A stretch of 64,000 bases of DNA. Source: Brevibacterium sp. UMB1308A. Lineage in GTDB: Bacteria; Actinomycetota; Actinomycetes; Actinomycetales; Brevibacteriaceae. Position 1 is the stretch's first letter. Every line of letters begins with the position of its first letter. The notes under the pieces were generated by a model. That model saw only the letters and a program-made list of their open reading frames with translations. It did not search any database and was not told the DNA's origin. The DNA lies in NCBI RefSeq assembly GCF_030230605.1, contig NZ_JASPDO010000012.1, positions 7,887-71,886 on the forward strand, written 5' to 3'. This document shows, piece after piece, positions 27,364 to 38,022 of the stretch. The translations under genes and the position numbers were made by a program.

Positions 27364-27972
27364 TCACCGCACAAAAATCGCCGACATGTCGCCCACCAAC
27401 GTGATCACCACCGGCACCACACCCGTGAGAATCACCGACGGCAAAACGCACACTCCCAAAGGAATCACCAGGTGAACGCCTAGTTTCGCAGCCGCCATCT
27501 GTCGACGCCGGCGTTCTGCCCTACGCATATCGGACGCCAGGCCCGATAAAAGCGGCGCCAACGCCACACCCGTGGACCTCGAGAATTCCACCAGCGAAAC
27601 CACCGTGCGGTGCTCGCCAACCGGATCCTGCACTCCCGCAAACGCGTTATCCACAGACCCAAGTGCCAAAGAACGACCTAACCGACCCAACCCCGACCGG
27701 TCCTGCGTAGCCCTCGCCGCCAACTCAAACGCCCTCGGAATCGGCAACCCCGCCCGCAAACAAATCGCCACCAAATCCAAGTCGAACGCCAACTGCTCAA
27801 CCCGACTCTCCCCCAGCGTGAGCTTCCCAAACGCCCACTTCCACACCCGCACAAACACACTGCTCCGGTGCACCCGCCTCGCCTGCGACAGCTGGCTCAA
27901 CCTCCCAGACGATCTGGGCCACAACAGCCACACCACGCACCCCGCGCAGACCCCCACAATCAACACAGCCAC
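27364..27972 (-). CDS. TadC-like type II secretion F-domain membrane protein
   Basis: About 202 residues from a GTG at 27972 preceded by GAGGTGAG; a GTG at 27981 and an ATG at 28053 are alternatives. Hydrophobic N-terminus, then the T2SSF domain (FDLDLVAICLRAGLPIPRAF, GSVDNAFAGVQD) and two closing membrane helices (HLVIPLGVCVLPSVILTGVV). It pairs with the TadB-like protein just upstream as the inner-membrane platform. The 170-bp gap to the DUF4244 gene may hold its own start signal. Confidence 0.82.
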   Translation of the reverse strand: MAVLIVGVCAGCVVWLLWPRSSGRLSQLSQARRVHRSSVFVRVWKWAFGKLTLGESRVEQLAFDLDLVAICLRAGLPIPRAFELAARATQDRSGLGRLGRSLALGSVDNAFAGVQDPVGEHRTVVSLVEFSRSTGVALAPLLSGLASDMRRAERRRRQMAAAKLGVHLVIPLGVCVLPSVILTGVVPVVITLVGDMSAIFVR

Positions 27973-27983
27973 AGTGCTCACCT

Positions 27984-28799
27984 CTACCTCGCACTCGACA
28001 GCATGGAACGCATCCAAATCCGCCCCGCCACTAAAAGCACCAAACCACCACAAATACTCAGCGCACCCGGTAACGACGTCACCAACTCCACCAAGTCAGC
28101 CCCCACCAGCACCGCCAACCCCAACGACATGATCGGTAACCAGCTCAACACCATTACCGTCGAAATCGGCCCCGCCAACGCCACATCGCGCTCCCGCATC
28201 GCATCCGCCCGGTCCCTACACGTCGACGCATACGACTCCAGCATCTCGGCCGCCGGCGCACCCGCCTGCTCCGACACAAACCACACCGACGCCATTCCAG
28301 TAAGAATCCGCGCGTCCTCATCGCCCAGCTCACCGGCGTACATGCGCAACGCCTGATCCGGCTTCTCACCCAACTCCATGGCCCGCGCCACCTTGCGTAG
28401 CACCCGCTCCACCACCTCGTTATCCGGCAGGTCCGCCACCAGCGTCATCGCCCGCGCCGGCTCAATCCCCACCTTCAACAACTGCACCGCCCGGTCAATC
28501 ACCGCGATCATGGGCGAATCCTCGCTCCCATCGACCGCAACCGCAGCATCGCCCCTACCACGCACCCGCATCACGAACGCGCGCACGCGGTCCCGGAAAC
28601 GACCTCGGCCCCCTTCAAGAGCCCCACCGCCCCGGCCGGCCCCGCTCCCACCGAAGCCCCCGCGAAAAGCCCCACCAACACTCCCACCAAAAATCCTGCG
28701 CACCCGCGCCCCCGCGCCGGGCCCCATAAACAGCCACACTGCAGCCGCCGCGCACAGCCCCGCACCAAACGCCACCACAACAAACACAACAATCACCAA
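27984..28799 (-). CDS. TadB-like type II secretion F-domain membrane protein
   Basis: A 271-residue protein. One N-terminal membrane helix, a long glycine/arginine-rich low-complexity stretch (GGAFRGGFGGSGAGRGGGAL), then the F domain (IDRAVQLLKVGIEPARAMTL, then ILTGMASVWFVSEQAGAPAA) and two C-terminal helices. Partner of TadC in the platform that transfers force from the ATPase. The next gene upstream ends 26 bp away. Confidence 0.83.
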   Translation of the reverse strand: MVIVVFVVVAFGAGLCAAAAVWLFMGPGAGARVRRIFGGSVGGAFRGGFGGSGAGRGGGALEGGRGRFRDRVRAFVMRVRGRGDAAVAVDGSEDSPMIAVIDRAVQLLKVGIEPARAMTLVADLPDNEVVERVLRKVARAMELGEKPDQALRMYAGELGDEDARILTGMASVWFVSEQAGAPAAEMLESYASTCRDRADAMRERDVALAGPISTVMVLSWLPIMSLGLAVLVGADLVELVTSLPGALSICGGLVLLVAGRIWMRSMLSSAR

Positions 28800-28825
28800 G
28801 CCCTAGCCCCTACCGCCAAAACCCA

Positions 28826-29971
28826 CTAACCCCGCAACCGCGCGGCCAAATCCGCCCAGCCGGGACCTCGGCCACTGCCTAACTCCCACGCCGGAACCGT
28901 CGAAATCACACCACTGTCCAACACCGGAACCGCCACCTGCGACACCACCCGCCCCCTGGGCCCCCGCGTCACGTGCACAATCACATCCAACGCCGTACTC
29001 ACCTGCGACGTCACCGACTCCGGCGTCATCCCAGCCAACGCCCCCAGCGCCTCCAACCGGGCAGGCACCGCACTGGCCGCATTCGCGTGAATCGTGGCGC
29101 ACCCGCCCTCATGCCCCGTGTTCAACGCGGTGAGCATGTCACGAACCTCGGCCCCACGACACTCCCCCACCACCAACCTGTCCGGCCGCATCCGCAACGC
29201 GTTCTTCACCAAATCAGCCATGGACACCTCACCCATGCCCTCCACATTCGCCTGCCGTGCCGACAACTGCACCACATGCGGATGCGCCACACTCAACTCC
29301 CGCGAATCCTCCACAACCAACAACCTCTGGTCCGGATCCACCTCGGCCAACAACGCCCCCAACAATGCGGTCTTCCCCGACCCCGTCCCACCAGAAATCA
29401 AGAAATTTTTCCGCCGTTCCAACACGTGCAACAACAAGTCAGCCACATCCGGCACCACCGTCCCCGCCCCCACCAACTCACTCAACGTGAACCCCCGGTG
29501 CCGCGGAATCCTAAACGACAACACCGTCACATCCCCCGACAACGGCGGGATCACCGCGTTCAACCGCACCCCATCGGGCAACCGCACGTCCACCAGCGGC
29601 TGTGAGTCATCCAACCGCCGCCCGCCCAACGCCGCCAGCCGCACAGCCAGCGCCCGCACATCCGCCTCGGTCCCCAACGACACCGGCACCCGGCACAGCC
29701 CCTCACCGTGGTCGGCCCACACGTCCCGCGGCCCGTTCACAAACACGTCCGTCGTCGACACGTCATCCAACAACGGCTGCAACGGCCCCGCGCCCGCCAA
29801 CTGTGCGGAAATCTTCGCCACCAGTTCCAGCACCGCCGCGGACCCCAAAACCCTCCCGGATCGCGCAAGCGCGCTCGCCACCGCCGAGGTCGTTACCGGC
29901 CCCGGATTTTCCAGCAAGTAGTCGCGGACCTCGGCTACGAGATCGTCATCAAGCCACTCCTTCATGACCAC
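28826..29971 (-). CDS. TadA/CpaF-type secretion ATPase
   Basis: A 381-residue hexameric-type ATPase. Walker A: LISGGTGSGKTALLGALL; Asp box: LLVVEDSRELSVAHPHVV; Walker B/His box: RMRPDRLVVGECRGAEVRDML and NTGHEGGCATIHANAA. The GTG at 29971 follows the CpaE stop directly (TGAGTG) and has GGAGGAG at good spacing. It powers pilus assembly. Matches the TIGR03819-type ATPase of the helicase/secretion neighbourhood (Rv3659c equivalent). Confidence 0.93.
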   Translation of the reverse strand: MVMKEWLDDDLVAEVRDYLLENPGPVTTSAVASALARSGRVLGSAAVLELVAKISAQLAGAGPLQPLLDDVSTTDVFVNGPRDVWADHGEGLCRVPVSLGTEADVRALAVRLAALGGRRLDDSQPLVDVRLPDGVRLNAVIPPLSGDVTVLSFRIPRHRGFTLSELVGAGTVVPDVADLLLHVLERRKNFLISGGTGSGKTALLGALLAEVDPDQRLLVVEDSRELSVAHPHVVQLSARQANVEGMGEVSMADLVKNALRMRPDRLVVGECRGAEVRDMLTALNTGHEGGCATIHANAASAVPARLEALGALAGMTPESVTSQVSTALDVIVHVTRGPRGRVVSQVAVPVLDSGVISTVPAWELGSGRGPGWADLAARLRG

Positions 29972-31000
29972 TCACCGCTCCTCCGCGAACACGTCATCAA
30001 ACAGGTAACTCGCGAACTTCGCCAGGTTCGTGCGCCCGCGGGGCAGCCCTTCACCTCGGTCCAGCTTTTCGCCCAACGCCACGTCATCCCGGAACGTGCC
30101 CGCCAGATCCACACCCACCGCTTTGGCAAGCAACTCAGCGTCCACCCCACCGCGGCCGCTTTCCCGCACTGCCACCCGGATCGAGGAGTGCACCTGAGTG
30201 AGTCTGCTCGCCACCGCCGCCGTGGCTACCGCGGCCCGCACCCGACCCGGCGTCACCACAGTCATGCTGTGACACGTGGCCGCCCACTCGATCGGCGCAT
30301 GCCGGGGCAGGTCAATCACCACGAAGTCAAACGCCTGCTGCGACGCCGCGATCACCGCATCGAACACGCCCTCCGTGATCTTCGACGTGTCCTCATCCAA
30401 CGTGCGATCCCACGACAACACCGACAAGTTCCCCTGCCTGGGCAACGCGTCCTGCAGCGTCGAAGGTCGCAAACGCCCACGTGAACTCGCCAACGCGGGC
30501 CACCGCAGTCCCTCGATGTTTTCGCACCCCAGCACCACGTCGAGCCCGCCACCCAACGCATCAGCGTCGACTAGCACCGTGGACACCCCGGACTCCGCAC
30601 TCTGCCGCGCCACCGCGCACGCCAGCACCGAGGCGCCGGCCCCTCCGGTTCCCCCAATCACCCCGTGGGTCAACGCAGGCGCCCGAGGTGGTTCGACCGC
30701 CTGAATCATGCGTTGCGACAACCATTCGGCACCGGCGGGCAGCACCACCACGTTGTCCACCCCCAGCCTGGCGGCTGCCCGCCACACGTCATCCCCGGCC
30801 CCTTCGGCTCCCACCAGCACACTGGGTATCCCCGGCGTTGCGGGCGCATGGGTGACGTCCTCGCCTACCAGAATGAGGACGGCGTTTTGCCAGCCACCGC
30901 TGTCGGGACTGCGGACTTCCAGAGTCACCCCCACCCCGTCGGCCAGCGCGGAACAGTGTTCGATCAGACTTTGCACGTGCGTGAATAAAACTATTTGCAT
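29972..31000 (-). CDS. CpaE/TadZ-like ATPase of the Tad locus
   Basis: A 342-residue protein. The N-terminal 110 residues look like a receiver-type domain. Then comes a MinD-type deviant P-loop (VIGGTGGAGASVLACAVA), then VLVDADALGGGLDVVLG and FDFVVIDLPRHAP. These proteins place the apparatus in the cell. It is the first gene of the operon, equivalent to Rv3660c. The ACCTCGG motif occurs within it. The 215-bp gap upstream (31001-31215) shows only the terminator of the next gene. Confidence 0.88.
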   Translation of the reverse strand: MQIVLFTHVQSLIEHCSALADGVGVTLEVRSPDSGGWQNAVLILVGEDVTHAPATPGIPSVLVGAEGAGDDVWRAAARLGVDNVVVLPAGAEWLSQRMIQAVEPPRAPALTHGVIGGTGGAGASVLACAVARQSAESGVSTVLVDADALGGGLDVVLGCENIEGLRWPALASSRGRLRPSTLQDALPRQGNLSVLSWDRTLDEDTSKITEGVFDAVIAASQQAFDFVVIDLPRHAPIEWAATCHSMTVVTPGRVRAAVATAAVASRLTQVHSSIRVAVRESGRGGVDAELLAKAVGVDLAGTFRDDVALGEKLDRGEGLPRGRTNLAKFASYLFDDVFAEER

Positions 31001-31162
31001 AGCTTCACTGTGTGACGCCGTACACCTGCGTTCCAGAGCCGGTCACGCATCTGTGGAAAACCGCAGTAACGACCCCTGGCTGTGTACAAAGGTGGTCAAC
31101 CTGTGTCGCAGAGTTACGCGTGCCCCGGCCCGTAGCGGGTCACCCCCTCACACACGCACACA

Positions 31163-31203
31163 CAAAAGCACCCGCACCGGGAGTTATCCACAGTGCGGGT
31201 GCT
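31163..31203 (-). terminator. rho-independent terminator of the 31216-33840 gene
   Basis: The 11-bp perfect stem AGCACCCGCAC/GTGCGGGTGCT has a 15-nt loop. On the minus strand it is followed by TTTTGTG and lies just after the stop. Confidence 0.8.
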
Positions 31204-31215
31204 ATGAGTGCGTGT

Positions 31216-33840
31216 CTACGGGAGGATCACATCGGACACATTGTGCAAAACGCCTTCCTCTTGTTCACTGTTGTGCACAACAAAAGACGTGCCACGGTTC
31301 TGAACCGCCAGGAACCATTCACCTGGCGTGACCATAAATACGGTATTCCCCGTGGCCTCATCCACCGCCGGGCGAGGGTCCGGCACCGCAAACCAGAACG
31401 CTTCAGACGCCGGCGGCTGAGCCTGCTCTTCGGCTTCCTGTTGCGGCTGCACGGCCTGCGAAAGTTGCGTCTCCTGGTCCGCGGACGCCACCTGCTCACC
31501 TGCTGCCCCGTTTGCTCCCTCATTCACCGGTTCGAAGCCCTGCTCCGAGTATTCGTACGGCCGGAAGTACTGCGTGGGCTCGTTGTCATCGACCACTCCG
31601 GTTTCCGCGTCACCACGCGCGTCGGGCTCACGGCGCGAGTCACCCTGAGCGCTCGAACCCGCCTCCGAGGTGTCCTTCACCGTGCTCTCACTGCCGGCTT
31701 CGGTCGACGCGTCTGGCTTTGCCCACGGGTTCTGCGACTGCGCTGTTCCCGCGCCAGCTGTTCCCTCATCGTTGGCCACGCCTGCTCCAGCTACTCCTGC
31801 AGCTACACCGGCGCCTGCGACGCCTGCCGCCACTCCGGTCGCACCAGCGCCGCTGTTACCGCGGCTTTCGTCCGCCCGGTTGGGTTCCGCCGCCGAGGTT
31901 GTCTGCCCCGAACCATTCACATCACCCGCGCCTTGCGCCCAGTTGGGCTCCGGTGCAGATTCAGCCTTCTGTGGTTCGTCAGATTTCTTCGGATCGTCTG
32001 CCTTCTGCGACGTACCGGCATTCTGCGGTTCTTCCGCTGCGCTACCTGATGCGGACGAGTTCTGCGCCCACGGTCCACCTGGCTGTTCGCTTGCCTGGTT
32101 TTCCTTACCACCAGTCACGAACGCCTGAGTGGGCTGGTTTTGGGCGTAGCGAGGTTTCTGCGCACTGTGACGCCCCAGGTACGTCTGTTCGTCATCAGAC
32201 GTGTGGAACGTGTCATCACTCTTCTGGCCCTGCTCCTGATTCTGCGGCGCACCCGCACCGTGTCCCGTGTTACCGCCCGCGGTCACTGACTGACCACTGG
32301 GCGCCGCCCACGGCTGCTCTTGTGCGGAACCAGGCTGCGACGCCGACTCGTGCGCACCAGCACCTGGCTGCGACCCCTGTCCCGGTGCGAACTGTGAACC
32401 CGGCTGTGAACCAGGCCCCGCGTGTGTTCCAGGCTGTGAGCCGTGTCCACCAGCAGACTGCGATCCTGCCTGCGTTTGATCAGGAGCTCCAGCCACTGAA
32501 CCCTGCCCTGGTGCGAACTGTGAACCCGGCTGCGCGCCCTGCCCTGGTGCGAACTGCGAACCCGGCTGCGAACCGTATCCGCCAGCAGGCTGCGAGCCCT
32601 GCCCACCGTGATTCTCAACAACGGGTGCCTGTGCTCCCTGCGCCACCTGTGCGGCCGGCACAGCACCGCCCTTGGTGTACGGACGAGCCTTGGGGTGTGC
32701 ATCAACAGCTGGACGGTGCGCAAACTCTTTGCCAAACACCGGAATAACAGTCAGCGTTCCTACGAGGAAACCAATGATCGAGGCCAGAACACCAAACACG
32801 GCACCCACATGGAAATACGTCACCATTGTGGCCAGCAACACCATGTTCATCGCGAGCGCTACCGCGCACAGCACCGAAATCAGCTGATCCACACTCAGCG
32901 ATCCGATCAACCGAATGCTTCCCGTGAGCTTGTTAACCAAAGTGAGTACAGCGGCCGCCAAAATAGGCAGGACACCCAGCACCACATAACCAATCGTGGC
33001 GGCCGACCACCGTTGCACGAACCATTCGGCACCAGCCGAAACTCCCTGCGCACGAATGGCGTACCCCGGCGTGGCCAGCGCTACAAGCGCAAACAAACCG
33101 GCCACCAAAAGCAAGATGTCTCGCAGAGTCAACGGTCCAATTAGCCCTGCACCCGGAGCCTTCGACTGCTTTGGTTTTTTAGCTTTCTTGCCCACATTTT
33201 CCGGCATGGGCACGCCTGCGTTCGCACCGCCGAAGCCACCTACCTGCTGTGGCGCGCTCCCGTATCCAGGTTGCCCGGGCGCTGATCCAAACCCAGGCTT
33301 CTGTGGCGCATTTCCATATCCAGGCTGACCACCCAGCCCCTGGTTGAACTGTCCCTGACCACCCGGTCCGGAGTTCGGCTGGCCCTGGTGCGCAGGCGCG
33401 CTACCGTACGCCGGCTGCTGGGGTGCTGACCCTTGGGCCTGCCATGACCCACTGTGCTGTGGTCCTGATCCCGAGGCGCCCCACGGGCTTCCGCCGCCTT
33501 GTTGACTCTGCTGGCCTTGCCCTGGCGCCTGTTGCCCAGGAGCCTGCTGGCTGTGACCCGGCGCCGGTTGGCCGTAGTGCCCACCGGGGTATGAAGCGTT
33601 GGGCGCGCTACCGAGGTTCGGTTGCCCGCTAGGTTGCCCACCAGGCTGGCCGTGCTGCCCAGGAACCGGGCCACCAGGCTGACCGTACTGCCCGTTCGGC
33701 TGCCCGCCCGGCTGTCCTGCGCCGGGATACTGCTGCCCGCCCGGCTGCGGCCCACCAGGTTGCCCACCTGGTTGCGGTGCGCCCGGTTGCTGTCCTTGAC
33801 CCGGTGCGCCCCACGGGGATGGAGAGTTTGGATGACTCAT
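31216..33840 (-). CDS. large low-complexity P/Q/G-rich membrane protein
   Basis: An 874-residue protein of unknown function. Residues 1-220 are G/P/Q/N/S-rich with repeated PGGQP and GQPGYG motifs. Residues about 235-375 hold four membrane helices (from [20 protein letters not shown]). A cytoplasmic part follows with at least three GSQFAPGQG repeats (about 410-510), then acidic/alanine-rich sequence with AGVAAG repeats. The last 70 residues are folded-looking: [20 protein letters not shown] and [20 protein letters not shown]. The four-helix part with disordered arms suggests a scaffolding or envelope role. Divergent from acsA. Similar proteins occur in some actinobacteria, but I recognise no named family. 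Confidence 0.75.
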   Translation of the reverse strand: MSHPNSPSPWGAPGQGQQPGAPQPGGQPGGPQPGGQQYPGAGQPGGQPNGQYGQPGGPVPGQHGQPGGQPSGQPNLGSAPNASYPGGHYGQPAPGHSQQAPGQQAPGQGQQSQQGGGSPWGASGSGPQHSGSWQAQGSAPQQPAYGSAPAHQGQPNSGPGGQGQFNQGLGGQPGYGNAPQKPGFGSAPGQPGYGSAPQQVGGFGGANAGVPMPENVGKKAKKPKQSKAPGAGLIGPLTLRDILLLVAGLFALVALATPGYAIRAQGVSAGAEWFVQRWSAATIGYVVLGVLPILAAAVLTLVNKLTGSIRLIGSLSVDQLISVLCAVALAMNMVLLATMVTYFHVGAVFGVLASIIGFLVGTLTVIPVFGKEFAHRPAVDAHPKARPYTKGGAVPAAQVAQGAQAPVVENHGGQGSQPAGGYGSQPGSQFAPGQGAQPGSQFAPGQGSVAGAPDQTQAGSQSAGGHGSQPGTHAGPGSQPGSQFAPGQGSQPGAGAHESASQPGSAQEQPWAAPSGQSVTAGGNTGHGAGAPQNQEQGQKSDDTFHTSDDEQTYLGRHSAQKPRYAQNQPTQAFVTGGKENQASEQPGGPWAQNSSASGSAAEEPQNAGTSQKADDPKKSDEPQKAESAPEPNWAQGAGDVNGSGQTTSAAEPNRADESRGNSGAGATGVAAGVAGAGVAAGVAGAGVANDEGTAGAGTAQSQNPWAKPDASTEAGSESTVKDTSEAGSSAQGDSRREPDARGDAETGVVDDNEPTQYFRPYEYSEQGFEPVNEGANGAAGEQVASADQETQLSQAVQPQQEAEEQAQPPASEAFWFAVPDPRPAVDEATGNTVFMVTPGEWFLAVQNRGTSFVVHNSEQEEGVLHNVSDVILP

Positions 33841-34009
33841 ACAGGGATACTCCTTAATCGGACTTCAGTCTCATACTGTCAGAATTTCGGCGGTCACACT
33901 AAGAAATCTTTCAAAAGTTTCGTTATATGGTGACTACGCACGCCCGCATTTGGCCCCATGTATTGTGACTATGCAGGCCCAACTCACCTCAATGACGAAG
34001 GAGAAACCA

Positions 34010-35980
34010 GTGGCAGCGAACGACGACGTTAAGCAGAACACTTCCAGCTTGATGGACGAAACCCGAACCTTCCCGCCTTCGCAACAGACCACCTCGGCCG
34101 CGAACGTCACCCAAGACGAATACCAGCGCGCAGAAGCAGACCGACTCAAGTTCTGGGAGGACAACGCGCGCGAACTCGTGTCGTGGGATAAGCCGTTCAC
34201 AGAAGTCCTCGACTGGTCCAACCCGCCTTTTGCCAAGTGGTTCGCCGACGGCACCCTGAATGTCGCCTACAACTGCCTTGACCGTCACGTGGAGGCCGGC
34301 AACGGCGACCGAGTGGCCATCCACTTCGAAGGCGAGCCCGGCGACTCCCGCTCCTACACATACGCTCAGCTCACGGAAGAAGTCTGCAAGACCGCCAACG
34401 CGCTCGCCTCCCTGGGTGTCAAAAAAGGTGACCGGGTTGCGGTTTACCTCCCCATGATTCCCGAGGCCGTCATCACCATGCTTGCCTGTGCCCGCCTGGG
34501 TGCCGCGCACTCTGTGGTGTTTGGTGGGTTCTCGGCTGACGCTCTGCACTCCCGCATTGAGGACGCCCAGGCCGAGGTGGTTGTCACCGCTGACGGCGGG
34601 TTCCGTCGCGGAAAGCCCTCGGACCTCAAGGGCACGGTCGATGCCGCTTTGAGCAAGTCGGAAACTTCCGTCAAGCACGTCCTGGTCGTCAAGCGCACAG
34701 GCGAAGACACCAACATGGTTGAGGGCCGCGACCAGTGGTTCCACGACGTCGTGGGCGACCAGCCCACCACTCACACCCCCGAATTTTTCGAAGCCGAGAA
34801 TCCGCTGTTCGTCCTGTACACCTCGGGCACCACCGGCAAGCCCAAGGGAATTCTGCACACGTCAGGTGGATACCTCACGCAGACCGTGTACACCATGCGC
34901 GCTGTATTCGACATCAAACCTGAAACCGACGTCTACTGGTGCACGGCTGACATCGGGTGGATCACGGGCCACACCTACGTCACCTACGGTCCCCTGGCCG
35001 CAGGCGCCACACAGGTGATCTACGAAGGCACCCCGGACACCCCACACCAGGGCCGTTGGTGGGAAATCGTGGAGAAGTACAAGGCCACAATCCTGTACGC
35101 CGCGCCTACCGCCATCCGCACGTTCATGAAGTGGGGCGAAGAGATCCCGCAGAAGTACGACCTGTCCAGCCTGCGTTTGCTGGGCTCCGTGGGCGAACCC
35201 ATCAACCCAGAAGCGTGGATGTGGTACCGCCGCGTGATTGGCCGCGACGAACTGCCCATCATGGACACGTGGTGGCAGACCGAAACCGGTGCGCACATGA
35301 TCGCGCCTCTTCCTGGGGTGACCTCACTTAAGCCCGGTTCCGCACAAACCCCACTTCCCGGAATCACCGTGGAAGTCGTGGATGACAACGGCCAGAAAAT
35401 CGGACCCAACCAAGTTGGCCTGCTGGTCATCAAGGAACCCTGGCCGTCCATGGCACGTACCGTCTACGGCGATCCTGAACGGTTCAAGGAAACCTACTGG
35501 TCCCGTTTCGAAGGCATGTACTTCGCCGGCGACGGCGCCCGCTATGACGACGACGGCGACATCTGGTTCCTGGGCCGCGTCGACGATGTCATGAACGTAT
35601 CCGGACACCGCTTGTCCACCACAGAAATCGAATCCGCACTCGTCAGCCACCCGTCAGTTGCCGAAGCCGCAGTTGTGGGAGCAACCGACGAAACCACCGG
35701 TCAGGCTGTTATCGGGTTCGTGATTCTGCGTGGAAACGTTCAAGACACCGACTCGATCGAACAGGAACTCCGCGCCCACGTAGGCCAGGAGATCGGTCCC
35801 ATCGCCAAACCCAAGCGCGTGTACATTGTGGACGAACTCCCCAAGACCCGCTCGGGTAAGATCGTGCGCCGACTTTTAAAGAACCTCGCCGAAAACCGCG
35901 ACGCGGGAGACGCCTCCACCCTGGCCGACGCCTCGGTCATGGACGCGATTGCAGCCTCGGTTAACCGCGACAGAAAGTAA
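34010..35980 (+). CDS. acsA: acetyl-CoA synthetase
   Basis: A 656-residue enzyme from the GTG at 34010, which has AAGGAG 7 nt before it; a longer reading to 33950 lacks a ribosome site. AMP-forming synthetase signatures: [45 protein letters not shown], and the C-terminal [12 protein letters not shown] carrying the lysine acetylated in known enzymes. It converts acetate, ATP and CoA to acetyl-CoA. Rv3667-equivalent position. The Sir2 deacylase at 54.7 kb is the usual class of activator for such enzymes, but it is 19 kb away. Confidence 0.96.
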   Translation: MAANDDVKQNTSSLMDETRTFPPSQQTTSAANVTQDEYQRAEADRLKFWEDNARELVSWDKPFTEVLDWSNPPFAKWFADGTLNVAYNCLDRHVEAGNGDRVAIHFEGEPGDSRSYTYAQLTEEVCKTANALASLGVKKGDRVAVYLPMIPEAVITMLACARLGAAHSVVFGGFSADALHSRIEDAQAEVVVTADGGFRRGKPSDLKGTVDAALSKSETSVKHVLVVKRTGEDTNMVEGRDQWFHDVVGDQPTTHTPEFFEAENPLFVLYTSGTTGKPKGILHTSGGYLTQTVYTMRAVFDIKPETDVYWCTADIGWITGHTYVTYGPLAAGATQVIYEGTPDTPHQGRWWEIVEKYKATILYAAPTAIRTFMKWGEEIPQKYDLSSLRLLGSVGEPINPEAWMWYRRVIGRDELPIMDTWWQTETGAHMIAPLPGVTSLKPGSAQTPLPGITVEVVDDNGQKIGPNQVGLLVIKEPWPSMARTVYGDPERFKETYWSRFEGMYFAGDGARYDDDGDIWFLGRVDDVMNVSGHRLSTTEIESALVSHPSVAEAAVVGATDETTGQAVIGFVILRGNVQDTDSIEQELRAHVGQEIGPIAKPKRVYIVDELPKTRSGKIVRRLLKNLAENRDAGDASTLADASVMDAIAASVNRDRK

Positions 35981-36095
35981 ACCGACCATTCACGTTGGTT
36001 TCAACACAAAATCAAGCGCGGTTTCACCTCGAGGGTAAATAACGCCTATCCTTGAAAAAGAAACTCTCTAGAAGCCGTCTGCAGGAGGACGCTCC

Positions 36096-36503
36096 ATGAC
36101 CGAACGGTCCCTGTCTCAGCTCATCCAGGACATCAAGGATGACAGTCAAGCACTTGCGCAAGAGGAAATCGCTCTGGCGAAGACCGAAGCGCAGGCCGGT
36201 GCCAAGAACCTGGGAATCGGTGGCGGGCTGGCCGTTGCAGCCCTGTTCCTTCTGTTCCTGTCGAGCTTCATGGCAATTTTTGCTCTGTCCGCGGTATTCC
36301 ACGAGGTCGCTAACCTGCCTTGGTGGGCTAGCTTCCTGATCGTGTTCGGGATCCTGGTGGTCATTGCCGGAATCATGGTGGGCGTGGCAATTCCGCTTCT
36401 CAAGAAGGGCAACCCCACACCTACCGCCGCAATTGACCGTGGAAAGTCTGTCAAGGACGCCATTGTGCGTGCCTTGAAGAACCCCACCGGCCCGCGTTAC
36501 TGA
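36096..36503 (+). CDS. holin-superfamily III (PF07332-type) membrane protein
   Basis: A 135-residue protein. An amphipathic N-terminus (SLSQLIQDIKDDSQALAQEE) is followed by two membrane helices (LAVAALFLLFLSSFMAIFAL and FLIVFGILVVIAGIMVGVAI) and a basic tail. AGGAGG lies 7 nt before the ATG. Despite the family name these proteins are chromosomal and not phage lysis genes here. Located between acsA and a convergent Nudix gene, as in related genomes. Function unknown. Confidence 0.85.
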   Translation: MTERSLSQLIQDIKDDSQALAQEEIALAKTEAQAGAKNLGIGGGLAVAALFLLFLSSFMAIFALSAVFHEVANLPWWASFLIVFGILVVIAGIMVGVAIPLLKKGNPTPTAAIDRGKSVKDAIVRALKNPTGPRY

Positions 36504-36517
36504 TCATCAAGCAACGC

Positions 36518-36567
36518 AAAGCGAGCGTGACGGCGCGTTAAATCGCATCGCCACGCTCGCTTTCTTT
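36518..36567. terminator. terminator between the holin-type and Nudix genes
   Basis: A 12-bp stem (AAAGCGAGCGTG/CACGCTCGCTTT) with a long loop ends in CTTT, so it works best on the plus strand. The adenines on the left side make it plausible for the convergent minus-strand gene too. Confidence 0.75.
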
Positions 36568-36575
36568 ATGCCGTT

Positions 36576-37268
36576 TTACACGTCGATGTGCATGTAGGTG
36601 CGGTCGTCCCAGTCGGTAGCCCAACCCAGCTCCGTAAACGCAAAGTCCAGTAGCCCGGCCGTAAAACCCCAGACCTTCAGTACGCCCACATCGAACACCG
36701 GCGAGGTGTACGCCCGGTTTGCTGGGTAAAAAACCCCACGGTTGGCAGGCGCCACCAGATCCGCGACGGACACTCTGTACACCCGCGTCGACTCCGCCGT
36801 ATCAACCACTTTGACCGGCCCCGGCTCAGTCCACACACCCACCACAGGCGTGACGTTGTGCCGACTCACAGGCACCGCAATCGGGTCGATCTGCGTCAGC
36901 ACATCCACCGACCCAGGTTCCACACCCACTTCTTCCTGCGCCTCCCGCAGAGCGGCAGCGACAGCTGAAACGTCCTCGGGATCCTTCCGTCCGCCGGGAA
37001 ACGCCGGCTGTCCCGCGTGCTGACGCAAGGTCGCCGCGCGTTGCAAGATCAGCACGTCCACATCCCCCACGCCGAGGTCGTCCAACCTGGCGACCTCCCG
37101 CTTGCCTGCCAGCGTTCTGGGTTTCTGCCCGCGTGCGAACAGCATGAGGACCGCGGCGTCGCGCAACTCGGACCCGCCTCGGGCCAGGCGGGCGCCCAAC
37201 CAGTGTGGTTCGGTAATGGTGGTGGGCAGCGCACTCAGCAGCGAACGCAAATGCGTGTCGTCAGTCAA
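36576..37268 (-). CDS. Nudix hydrolase (CoA pyrophosphatase type)
   Basis: About 230 residues from a TTG at 37268, which overlaps the nth stop by 8 nt; upstream ATG starts are possible. It has an intact Nudix box: GGRKDPEDVSAVAAALREAQ followed by EEVGVEPG, with the R-E-x-x-E-E core. A UPF0035-like segment (LILQRAATLRQHAGQPAFPG) precedes it, as in CoA diphosphatases. Rv3672c equivalent. It would hydrolyse nucleoside diphosphate derivatives such as CoA. Confidence 0.85.
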   Translation of the reverse strand: MTDDTHLRSLLSALPTTITEPHWLGARLARGGSELRDAAVLMLFARGQKPRTLAGKREVARLDDLGVGDVDVLILQRAATLRQHAGQPAFPGGRKDPEDVSAVAAALREAQEEVGVEPGSVDVLTQIDPIAVPVSRHNVTPVVGVWTEPGPVKVVDTAESTRVYRVSVADLVAPANRGVFYPANRAYTSPVFDVGVLKVWGFTAGLLDFAFTELGWATDWDDRTYMHIDV

Positions 37269-38022
37269 GGTTCCACCCACCTTCGGGGTACTCCAGCCCG
37301 TAAGCAAACAGAGACGCGGCCGTCTGCTCGTCAAGCTCACCCTCACCGTAACTAGGGCACAGGCGGGCTATTGGGCACGCGCCACACGCGGGCCTGCGCG
37401 CGTGACAGATCCGACGCCCCATGAAGATCAGGCGATGCGACACCAAGGTGAGATCCCGCGGGTCGTAGAGGTCTTGCAGATCAACTTCGACTTTGAGCGG
37501 GTCGGTGTGTTTGGTGAAACCCATGCGCCGCGCCAAGCGACCCACGTGCGTGTCAACGGTGAGCCCCGGGGTGTCAAACGCGTTGCCCAACACCACATTC
37601 GCGGTCTTCACACCCACTCCGGGAAGCTTGACCAGCTCCTTTTGCGTGCGCGGCACCTCACCGTCATACACCTCCACCAGCTGAACGGCCAGCGCAATGA
37701 TGTTGGCTGCTTTAGATCGGAAGAAGCCCGTGGGTCGGATGATCGCTTCAACGTCTTCGCGCGTGGCCACCGCAAGTTCGTGCGCACTGGGATAACGCGC
37801 AAACAGCGCAGGCGTCACCTGGTTGACGCGCACATCCGTTGTTTGCGCTGAAAGCACCGTGGCAATGAGAAGTTCAAACGGGTTTGTGAAGTCGAGTTCC
37901 GCCCGCGCATCCGGAAACACCTGTGCAAGAATCCTGTCGATCTTGCGCGCACGACGCACTTTCGCCAAACGAGTCTCCTGAGCGAACTGGCGTCGTTTTC
38001 GGGCAGGGATGACTGGCTTCAT
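37261..38022 (-). CDS. nth: endonuclease III
   Basis: A 253-residue DNA glycosylase/AP lyase. Helix-hairpin-helix LVKLPGVGVKTANVVLG contains the catalytic lysine (VKTAN), and the catalytic aspartate is in TVDTHVGRLARR. Four cysteines in CHARRPACGACPIARLC bind a 4Fe-4S cluster. It removes oxidised pyrimidines. In the same place as Rv3674c, beside the CRP gene. The start is probably the ATG at 38022; the first about 30 residues are basic. Confidence 0.95.
   Translation of the reverse strand: MKPVIPARKRRQFAQETRLAKVRRARKIDRILAQVFPDARAELDFTNPFELLIATVLSAQTTDVRVNQVTPALFARYPSAHELAVATREDVEAIIRPTGFFRSKAANIIALAVQLVEVYDGEVPRTQKELVKLPGVGVKTANVVLGNAFDTPGLTVDTHVGRLARRMGFTKHTDPLKVEVDLQDLYDPRDLTLVSHRLIFMGRRICHARRPACGACPIARLCPSYGEGELDEQTAASLFAYGLEYPEGGWNLD

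Noticed and set aside
31512-32747. 411-codon plus-strand open frame
   Set aside because: Antisense to repeat-rich coding sequence; long because the repeats lack stops.
36096-36503. Prophage holin
   Set aside because: The holin-superfamily III name is historical; there are no phage genes around.
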